This document shows positions 1 to 4,697 of a stretch of DNA of 9,603 bases, piece by piece. The notes beneath the pieces were generated by a model. The model saw nothing but the letters and a program-made list of their open reading frames with translations. It was not told where the DNA came from and did no database searches. Numbering within the stretch: position 1 is the first letter of the stretch; every line of letters starts with the position of its first letter. The stretch is from an uncultured Roseburia sp. (GTDB lineage Bacteria; Bacillota; Clostridia; Lachnospirales; Lachnospiraceae): NCBI GenBank assembly GCA_905206195.1, contig CAJLGN010000027.1:1-9603 (forward strand), given 5' to 3'. The position numbers and the translations under genes are program-made.

Positions 1-1
1 C

Positions 2-106
2 CCCGTAAAATTTCCCGCATGGGGAAGAATCTACGTCTCCTACATCCTGCCGTTTATCGTGCTGTTCATCTTTGTGCAAGGCTACTGGTCCATGTTCCAC
101 AAGTAG
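2..106 (+). CDS. C-terminal end of a membrane transporter, probably Na+-dependent NSS family (partial)
   Basis: An open frame enters from the left edge and stops at TAG 104-106, giving 34 residues. It contains a short polar stretch, then a hydrophobic helix around YVSYILPFIVLFIFVQGYW, then a short tail ending in FHK. This layout (a K-F-P-x-W-type loop, a final helix with an internal Pro, a short cytoplasmic tail) resembles the last transmembrane segment of bacterial sodium:neurotransmitter symporter (NSS) proteins, which import amino acids or related solutes with Na+. Only one helix is visible, so the family is an inference from resemblance; another multi-pass permease is possible. It converges with the minus-strand carboxypeptidase gene. 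Confidence 0.55.
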   Translation, partial: PVKFPAWGRIYVSYILPFIVLFIFVQGYWSMFHK

Positions 107-289
107 GGCACGCTCAGAGCGGGGTGCATGAGAGGCTGGCATTTTCTGAGAGGGACAAGAAGCCATTCCTTAAATTGTCCGTATCATTGGAATAAGAAAC
201 GTCCCGACGTGGACTTAATCTCGGCTTATTTTTGTTCTCGGTATACAGGTGGCAACGTGAACTTTTTTGAAGTCGCATCAAATCATAAG
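107..289. other. Convergent intergenic spacer with two inverted repeats, possible weak terminators
   Basis: This 183-nt spacer separates two convergent genes and I see no gene in it. One inverted repeat pairs GGACAA (153-158) with TTGTCC (175-180), and AAG/CTT can pair inside it. A second pairs AATAAG (191-196) and CCGA (204-207) with the continuous arm TCGGCTTATT (221-230), leaving a 7-nt bulge on the left side. That arm runs directly into TTT on the plus strand, so this hairpin could terminate the incoming transporter gene. Neither is a strong textbook terminator, and no clear T-tract follows the minus-strand gene. Confidence 0.3.
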
Positions 290-1480
290 TCAGGTCATGA
301 AAAACCGCATCGCCTTCAAGAAATAGTCCCGGTAGGTTGCAGCTGCGACAGTTTCGGTGTAGAGAATATTCACATGGCCGATTTCTTTCCCGTCGATCGA
401 GTAGACTGCCCGGCCTGCCACACCGTCCTTTTTGATCGGCGCTTTCACGGAGTTGGGCAGATCGAGCGTCTTTTTTACGCCGGAGAGATCTGTTCCGTCG
501 GTCGAGACATACTGGAAGGGGGACTCGTATTTTAAATTGATAAATTCGAGTGTCCCTTTTTCCACGTCCAGCGATGCGAGTTTGTCGTCGTTGGCATCCG
601 CGTAAATTCTGCATTTTCCAAAACCATAATTTAATAGTGTCGCCGCGTCCGAAAAGCGGACTTTGTAATCGGGGGCGGCCATGACGACCGCGATCAACTC
701 CATGCCGTCTTTTTTTGCGGTGGCGGAGACACAGTATTTTGCGAGACTGGTGGAGCCAGTCTTTAGGCCGGTGGCGTATTCATACTGGCGGATGAGCTTG
801 TTGGTGTTGGTCAGTCCAAACTCGCTGGTTCCCTTGGCGGTAGTGTGGGTGATATTTTCCATCCAGATGGTACAGTAGTCATGGATCTGCGGGTATCTTG
901 TGATCAGCTCGCGCGACATGAGCGCGACGTCATTCGCACTCGTCATGTGACCGTCCACATCCAGGCCACAGCAGTTTGCGAAGGTGGTGTCGTTCATGCC
1001 AAGTCCTTTGGCGCGCTCGTTCATCCTGCGGACAAATTCTGTCTCGGAGCCACACAGATGCTCCGCCATTGCGACGCAGGCATCATTGGCGCTGGCGACG
1101 CTGATGCATTTGATCATTGTCTCAACTGTCTGCGTCTCACCCGGCTCCAAAAAGACCTGGGAGCCTCCCATGCTGGCCGCGTACTCGGAGACCGTCACGG
1201 TGTCGGAGAGTGCGATCTGGTGATTTGCGAGGGCATCAAAGATGAGAATCAGAGTCATGATTTTGGTGATGCTTGCGGGGCGCAATATCTCGTGCGAATT
1301 TTTTTCGTAGAGAACTGTTCCGGTGGAAGACTCCATAAGAATGACGCTGGGGGCTGAGACTTCCAAAGCCGCCCCGGCGGCCTCTGCCTCCGCGCGCAGC
1401 GGCGAGGCGAGAGCTGCTGTCTGAACTGAGCCGGAGAGAGCAAGATTTAGGCTTAAGAGAAGCGAAACAAAAAGTTTCAA
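290..1480 (-). CDS. dacF: D-alanyl-D-alanine carboxypeptidase, PBP5/DacF family (peptidase S11)
   Basis: This is an exported serine D,D-carboxypeptidase that removes the terminal D-Ala from peptidoglycan stem peptides and so controls cross-linking. Counting from the TTG start it has 396 residues. The S11 catalytic motifs are all present: SITK with nucleophile Ser70 and Lys73, SAN at 130-132, and KTG at 240-242. The N-terminus is a Sec signal peptide with a hydrophobic core at about 3-16 and a likely cleavage after ALA near residue 25. The last 12-15 residues (DYFLKAMRFF region) form the amphipathic helix typical of the membrane-bound C-terminus. The frame can be extended to GTG at 1516, but the TAGGAGGA at 1487-1494 points to TTG 1478-1480. 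A TACAAT-like -10 (1536-1541) lies upstream without a convincing -35. The name dacF is family-level; dacA-like is the alternative. Confidence 0.92.
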   Translation of the reverse strand: MKLFVSLLLSLNLALSGSVQTAALASPLRAEAEAAGAALEVSAPSVILMESSTGTVLYEKNSHEILRPASITKIMTLILIFDALANHQIALSDTVTVSEYAASMGGSQVFLEPGETQTVETMIKCISVASANDACVAMAEHLCGSETEFVRRMNERAKGLGMNDTTFANCCGLDVDGHMTSANDVALMSRELITRYPQIHDYCTIWMENITHTTAKGTSEFGLTNTNKLIRQYEYATGLKTGSTSLAKYCVSATAKKDGMELIAVVMAAPDYKVRFSDAATLLNYGFGKCRIYADANDDKLASLDVEKGTLEFINLKYESPFQYVSTDGTDLSGVKKTLDLPNSVKAPIKKDGVAGRAVYSIDGKEIGHVNILYTETVAAATYRDYFLKAMRFFMT

Positions 1481-1486
1481 GAAAAT

Positions 1487-1494
1487 TCCTCCTA
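1487..1494 (-). promoter_or_regulatory. Ribosome binding site that fixes the TTG start of dacF
   Basis: On the minus strand this reads TAGGAGGA, with 7 nt between AGGAGG and TTG at 1478-1480. It lies inside the GTG-1516 version of the ORF, so the longer start is unlikely. The shorter start also places the signal-peptide charge (Lys2) directly before the hydrophobic core. Confidence 0.8.
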
Positions 1495-1578
1495 CAGAAA
1501 ATGAAAACCGGCGCACCGGATCTTCTTATCCCTATATTGTAGCGGGAATGCCTGTACTTTATGTATGGCAATTTCCTC

Positions 1579-1607
1579 TTGAATTTTCTTGGAAAGCAAT
1601 GTAAAAT
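1579..1607 (+). promoter_or_regulatory. Sigma-A type promoter for scpA-scpB
   Basis: A -35 element TTGAAT (1579-1584), a 17-nt spacer and a -10 element TAAAAT (1602-1607) match the housekeeping consensus at 4/6 and 5/6. Transcription would begin near 1614, leaving a leader of about 158 nt before the scpA ATG. The -10-like TACAAT of the divergent dacF lies about 40 bp away on the other strand. Confidence 0.6.
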
Positions 1608-1614
1608 GAGTGAG

Positions 1615-1760
1615 TCAAAGGATTTTTGAGCGGAGCGGTGATGTCGGAGAGCAGAACACCGCCCAATTTTTTGTGCCAAAAGGCAGGCATTTGCCGCTGT
1701 CAAATGCGAGAACAGGGATTTTTCCTGTGATAGGAAGACCCTTGGGGCAGGATTTTTTGT
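1615..1760 (+). promoter_or_regulatory. Structured scpAB leader with hairpins and T-runs (possible attenuator)
   Basis: Four inverted repeats are visible. GCGGTG (1635-1640) pairs with CACCGC (1657-1662), with six T at 1667-1672 after a 4-nt gap. GCATTTG (1687-1693) pairs perfectly with CAAATGC (1701-1707). ACAGG (1712-1716) pairs with CCTGT (1724-1728). TCCTG (1723-1727) pairs with CAGGA (1748-1752), followed at once by six T (1753-1758). The last two share bases 1724-1727 and exclude each other, as in attenuators. The stems are short, so regulation is inferred and not shown. Confidence 0.35.
1641..1730 (+). CDS. Possible 29-residue leader ORF upstream of scpA
   Basis: ATG 1641-1643 opens a 29-codon frame that stops at TGA 1728-1730, which is 41 nt before scpA. 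GGAG (1632-1635) lies 5 nt upstream of the ATG, and the predicted transcript start near 1614 leaves room for initiation. The peptide begins MSESRTPPNF and contains three Cys (residues 12, 18, 20). I recognise no family. The frame could be chance, since the same bases also form hairpins. If translated, its stop codon falls inside a hairpin (1712-1728), which would allow translation to influence leader folding. Confidence 0.25.
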   Translation: MSESRTPPNFLCQKAGICRCQMREQGFFL

Positions 1761-1771
1761 GAGGAAACAGG

Positions 1772-2521
1772 ATGGATATGACGATTAAGCTGCAGGTGTT
1801 TGAGGGGCCTTTGGATCTGCTCTTGCACCTGTTGGAGAAGAATAAAGTAAATATCTATGATATCCCGATTGTGGAGATCACGAACCAATATATGGAGTAC
1901 ATAGCGGAGATGAAGCGCCAGGATTTAAATATTGTCAGCGAGTTTTTGGTGATGGCTGCGACTCTGATCGACATTAAGTCCCGGATGCTTCTGCCAGCCA
2001 AGGAGACGGAGGAGGAGACGGAGGAGGACCCGCGGGCAGAGCTGGTACAACAGCTGCTCGAGTACAAGATGTACAAATGCATGGCGTATGAGCTGCGCGA
2101 CCGCCAGATGGATGCCGAGCGCGTCCTTTTTAAGGAGCCGACGATCCCGGAGGAGGTGGCGGGCTACGAGGAGCCTGTGGATCTCACCGAACTGATTTCC
2201 GATGTCACGCTCGCAAAGTTGAACGAGATTTTTAAGTCCATTATGAAAAAACAGGTGGACAAGATTGACCCGGTTCGCTCCAAATTCGGCAAGATCGAGA
2301 AAGAGGAAGTCTCCCTCTCAGAGAAGATGGCGTATCTTGAGAATTATTGTGTCACCCACAGCCGGTTTCGCTTTCGGAATCTGCTGGAGGCACAGGCGGG
2401 AAAAATGGAGGTCATCGTGACTTTCCTCGCAGTTTTAGAGCTGATGAAGGTCGGAAAGATTTTTATTTCGCAGGAGTGTACGTTTGACGACATCCAGATT
2501 GAGTCGAAGATCGTTGCCTGA
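1772..2521 (+). CDS. scpA: Segregation and condensation protein A (ScpA, kleisin subunit)
   Basis: ScpA is the kleisin of the bacterial SMC-ScpAB condensin. It bridges the two SMC heads on the nucleoid and supports chromosome organisation and segregation. The product has 249 residues, the usual family length. The N-terminal signature is clear: VFEGPLDLLLHLLEKNKVNI at about 9-28, the domain that binds the SMC neck, followed by the DIPIVEIT segment. An acidic stretch near 73-85 (EETEEETEEDP) precedes the central ScpB-binding region. The C-terminal part, from about residue 170, is the winged-helix domain that contacts the SMC cap and ends in QIESKIVA. GAGG (1761-1764) lies 7 nt before the ATG. 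A second in-frame ATG at 1778 is less well placed. scpB follows after a 47-nt gap, consistent with co-transcription. Confidence 0.97.
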   Translation: MDMTIKLQVFEGPLDLLLHLLEKNKVNIYDIPIVEITNQYMEYIAEMKRQDLNIVSEFLVMAATLIDIKSRMLLPAKETEEETEEDPRAELVQQLLEYKMYKCMAYELRDRQMDAERVLFKEPTIPEEVAGYEEPVDLTELISDVTLAKLNEIFKSIMKKQVDKIDPVRSKFGKIEKEEVSLSEKMAYLENYCVTHSRFRFRNLLEAQAGKMEVIVTFLAVLELMKVGKIFISQECTFDDIQIESKIVA

Positions 2522-2568
2522 CGGAAACAGGCGTGGATTTCTCCAAAACGCCGGAAAATGGAGTGTTT

Positions 2569-3138
2569 ATGGAAGAGAAGAGATATGAGGCGATTGTCGA
2601 GGCAATCCTTTTTACCATGGGAGAGTCTGTGGAACTGGAAAAGATCGCTGCGGCTTTGGAGCTGGACAAGAAGCAGACCAAGGAGGTCATTGACGGCATG
2701 ATGGATCATTATGAGGATGCATCCGCCGGCGTGCGGATCATTGAGCTGGACGGAGCCTATCAGATGTGTACGAAGAGTGAGATGTATGAATATCTGATCA
2801 AGGTTGCAAAGCAGCCCAAGCGCCATGTGCTGACGGATGTCCTGCTGGAGACACTCTCCATCATTGCTTACAAGCAGCCGATCACAAAGGTTGAGATCGA
2901 AAAGATCCGCGGGGTGTCCTGCGATCATGCAGTGAACAAGCTCGTGGAGTACAATCTTGTCTGCGAACTTGGGAGGCTGGATGCGCCGGGAAGACCACTT
3001 TTGTTTGGCACGACAGAAGAGTTTTTGCGGAGTTTTGGCGTGCAGTCCATCGATGAGCTGCCGGTGCTAAACCCGGTGCAGGTGGAGGAGTTTAAGCAGG
3101 AGGCGGAGGCCGAGATGCATATGAAGCTGGACATTTGA
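2569..3138 (+). CDS. scpB: Segregation and condensation protein B (ScpB)
   Basis: ScpB is a dimeric winged-helix protein that binds the central region of ScpA and completes the SMC condensin complex. From ATG 2569 the product has 189 residues, close to other ScpB proteins. The N-terminal winged helix begins with the typical AIVEAILFTMGE (residues 8-19). The second domain contains LLETLSIIAYKQPITK and the conserved IEKIRGVSCDHAVNKL segment, then the GRPLLFGTTEEFLRSFG motif characteristic of ScpB. The frame also opens at GTG 2533, but GGAG (2560-2563) sits 5 nt before ATG 2569, and other ScpB proteins begin about ten residues before the AIVEA motif, so the shorter start is preferred. The stop codon lies in the loop of the downstream terminator. 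Confidence 0.95.
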   Translation: MEEKRYEAIVEAILFTMGESVELEKIAAALELDKKQTKEVIDGMMDHYEDASAGVRIIELDGAYQMCTKSEMYEYLIKVAKQPKRHVLTDVLLETLSIIAYKQPITKVEIEKIRGVSCDHAVNKLVEYNLVCELGRLDAPGRPLLFGTTEEFLRSFGVQSIDELPVLNPVQVEEFKQEAEAEMHMKLDI

Positions 3139-3152
3139 TGTCCAGCTTTTTT
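3124..3152 (+). terminator. Strong intrinsic terminator of the scpAB unit
   Basis: AAGCTGGACA (3124-3133) pairs perfectly over 10 bp with TGTCCAGCTT (3139-3148). The loop is TTTGA, and the T-run spans 3147-3152. The left arm encodes the last four residues of ScpB (KLDI) and the loop contains its TGA stop codon. Confidence 0.92.
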
Positions 3153-3308
3153 GCTATGTAGGAAAAGAAGCTGGCGATAAGAGGTGCGGCTCGCGGAACA
3201 ATTGCCGCAGGCAGCGCTGCTGGCACACTTTGCTTTGCGCAAAATCCATCCGGCATAGGGGAAGCGTCCTGTGCATATAAATCTGTGAAATGACTTTTTG
3301 GGAGCACT
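3153..3308. other. Hairpin-rich spacer between scpB terminator and dacB
   Basis: No gene is supported here, but inverted repeats are dense. TGCGGC (3185-3190) pairs with GCCGCA (3204-3209). GCCGCAG (3204-3210) can instead pair with CTGC-t-GGC (3217-3224). TTTGCGCAAA (3234-3243) is a perfect palindrome. GCATAGG (3253-3259) pairs with CCTGTGC (3268-3274) over 7 bp including one G-T pair. The plus strand is also stop-free from 3162 to 3290 but has no start codon with a ribosome binding site. A structured RNA or a dispersed extragenic repeat would both fit. Confidence 0.35.
3253..3282 (+). promoter_or_regulatory. Possible sporulation-type (SigE-like) promoter of dacB
   Basis: GCATAGG (3253-3259), a 14-nt spacer and CATATAAAT (3274-3282) resemble the SigE pattern (ATA core at -35, CATA-type -10). 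B. subtilis dacB is known to be SigE-dependent, which is why I looked. No sigma-A pair fits here: the TATAAA has no -35 at 16-18 nt. The match is partial and overlaps a hairpin. Confidence 0.2.
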
Positions 3309-4514
3309 ATGTATAGACGAATCCTTTCTCTTGTTCTTGGTATCGTATTTTTGTTGCAGGCAAATATGGAGGCGCTGGCGGGCAATCCGCCGAAGGAGGC
3401 TGAGATCTACGCGCGCTCCGCTGTGCTTATGGACGGAGACTCGGGGCGTGTGCTCTATGAAAAAGACGGGCACGAAGCGATGGCGAACGCCAGTACAACA
3501 AAAATTTTGACTTGCATCCTGGCGCTGGAGCGCTGTGACCTGGAGAGCCAGGTGACGGTGTCGGCCAATGCCGCTGCACAGCCCAAAGTACATTTGGGGA
3601 TGCGCCAGGGACAGACTTTTTATCTGCGGGATCTGCTCTACGGTCTGATGCTGGAGTCCTACAATGACTGCGCGGTGGTGATCGCGGAATTTATCTCGGG
3701 AAATACCCAGGGATTTGCAGATATCATGAACCGCAAGGCGAGAGAGATTGGATGCGAGGACACTTATTTTATCACTCCTAACGGGCTGGATGCCAAGGAC
3801 GACGGAGGATTTCACCACACGACAGCCTCGGATCTGGCCAAGATCATGCGCTATTGCATTAAGAGGTCTGCGCAGGCGGCAGCGTTTTTGGAGATCACGC
3901 GGACTGCGCAGTATTCTTTTTCAGACGTGGGGGGAGGCGCCTCCTACAGCTGCTACAATCACAATGCATTTTTGCAGATGATGGAGGGAGCGCTCTCTGG
4001 AAAGACCGGATTTACAGGGACGGCGGGATACTGTTATGTGGGGGCTCTGGAGCGGGAGGGCAAGACGTATATCGTGGCGCTTCTCGCGTGCGGGTGGCCG
4101 AACAACAAGACCTACAAGTGGTCGGATACCAGAAGGCTGATGAACTACGGGCTTGAGAATTTTTGGAAAAAGAATTTAAAAGAGTTAAAGCCCGACGCTT
4201 CGAAGCTCACGCCGGTCAAGGTCATCGGAGGTCAGGGGAAGGATATCGGGGAGGGAGCCTTTGTCGATATGGTGGTCACGGAGGAGCCAGACGAGGAGCT
4301 TCTATTGGCGGAGGGTGAGGAGATACAGTTAAAATATGAACTTGCGAATAAGCTCTACGCTCCGGTAGAAAAAGACGCTTACATCGGCAGGATCACATAT
4401 ACTCTGGGGGATGAGGTGCTATGGGAATGTAAGGTCACGGCGGGTGACTCCGTGGAAAAAATCGATTTTCCATGGTGCTTTGGGAGAGTCCTTGAACGGT
4501 TGTGGCTGACGTAG
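3309..4514 (+). CDS. dacB: D-alanyl-D-alanine carboxypeptidase, PBP5 family, DacB-position paralogue
   Basis: This is a second exported S11 carboxypeptidase that trims D-Ala from peptidoglycan stem peptides. It has 401 residues. The signal peptide spans residues 1-24, with cleavage likely after EALA. The catalytic motifs are STTK (Ser62, Lys65), SYN (117-119) and KTG (232-234). The C-terminal part, from about 290, is a beta-rich domain. The protein ends in an amphipathic, Trp-containing segment (FPWCFGRVLERLWLT) suited to membrane attachment. GGGAG (3300-3304) lies 4 nt before the ATG; a later in-frame Met20 would lose the signal peptide. Its place after scpAB matches dacB of Bacillus, whose product acts on spore cortex, so a sporulation role is a reasonable inference. 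spmA and spmB, the usual next genes, are absent. No clear terminator follows the gene. Confidence 0.92.
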   Translation: MYRRILSLVLGIVFLLQANMEALAGNPPKEAEIYARSAVLMDGDSGRVLYEKDGHEAMANASTTKILTCILALERCDLESQVTVSANAAAQPKVHLGMRQGQTFYLRDLLYGLMLESYNDCAVVIAEFISGNTQGFADIMNRKAREIGCEDTYFITPNGLDAKDDGGFHHTTASDLAKIMRYCIKRSAQAAAFLEITRTAQYSFSDVGGGASYSCYNHNAFLQMMEGALSGKTGFTGTAGYCYVGALEREGKTYIVALLACGWPNNKTYKWSDTRRLMNYGLENFWKKNLKELKPDASKLTPVKVIGGQGKDIGEGAFVDMVVTEEPDEELLLAEGEEIQLKYELANKLYAPVEKDAYIGRITYTLGDEVLWECKVTAGDSVEKIDFPWCFGRVLERLWLT

Positions 4515-4535
4515 TGGACAGTGTTCCATAAAAAT

Positions 4536-4556
4536 GTGAAGAAATTAACAATTCAC
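4536..4556 (+). promoter_or_regulatory. Dyad GTGAA-N11-TTCAC abutting the -35 of the decarboxylase promoter
   Basis: GTGAA (4536-4540) and TTCAC (4552-4556) are exact inverted repeats separated by 11 A/T-rich bases. The dyad ends one base before the -35 element. The same half-sites recur as a tight palindrome at 4641-4651. An activator or repressor site is possible, but 5-bp arms can arise by chance in AT-rich DNA. Confidence 0.25.
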
Positions 4557-4585
4557 TTGAAATAATATGGAAAAGCAACTATAAT
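4557..4585 (+). promoter_or_regulatory. Strong sigma-A promoter of the decarboxylase/carboxyltransferase operon
   Basis: TTGAAA (4557-4562), a 17-nt spacer and a perfect TATAAT (4580-4585), with A-rich DNA upstream, make this the best promoter in the window. Transcription should start near 4591-4593, about 105 nt before the first gene. Confidence 0.85.
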
Positions 4586-4594
4586 TTAACATAG

Positions 4595-4626
4595 CGCAAT
4601 TTGTTGATTTTTTATGCAACAATGCG
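4595..4626 (+). promoter_or_regulatory. Stem-loop at the predicted 5' end of the operon transcript
   Basis: CGCA (4595-4598) and TTGTTG (4601-4606) pair with CAACAA (4617-4622) and TGCG (4623-4626). The result is 10 bp with a 2-nt bulge and a 10-nt U-rich loop. It lies 2-4 nt after the predicted transcription start. It could stabilise the 5' end of the mRNA, or as DNA it could be an operator overlapping the start region. Confidence 0.4.
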
Positions 4627-4640
4627 AAGATTTTACATCA

Positions 4641-4651
4641 TTCACTGTGAA
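4641..4651 (+). promoter_or_regulatory. Palindrome TTCAC-T-GTGAA in the operon leader
   Basis: This perfect 5+1+5 palindrome lies about 50 bp after the predicted transcription start. It uses the same half-sites as the dyad at 4536-4556, in the opposite orientation. The two centres are 100 bp apart. It may be a second binding site for the same regulator. Confidence 0.25.
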
Positions 4652-4697
4652 GCCGTAGCAATATGGCGAACAACTTTATAGATGGAGGGCAAAAAGA

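Noticed and set aside
128..535. Plus-strand open frame starting in the convergent spacer
   Set aside because: Most of it lies opposite the 3' end of dacF, and there is no Shine-Dalgarno before its ATG.
845..1357. Plus-strand open frame (170 codons) opposite dacF
   Set aside because: It is a shadow of the S11 carboxypeptidase, with no start signal and no recognisable motif.
2925..3818. Minus-strand open frame (297 codons) spanning the end of scpB, the terminator and the start of dacB
   Set aside because: It covers two well-supported plus-strand genes and an intrinsic terminator, and its product is low-complexity basic sequence without family features.
4614..4658. 14-codon ORF in the leader of the decarboxylase operon
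   Set aside because: No Shine-Dalgarno precedes it, and its start lies in the loop of the 5' stem-loop.
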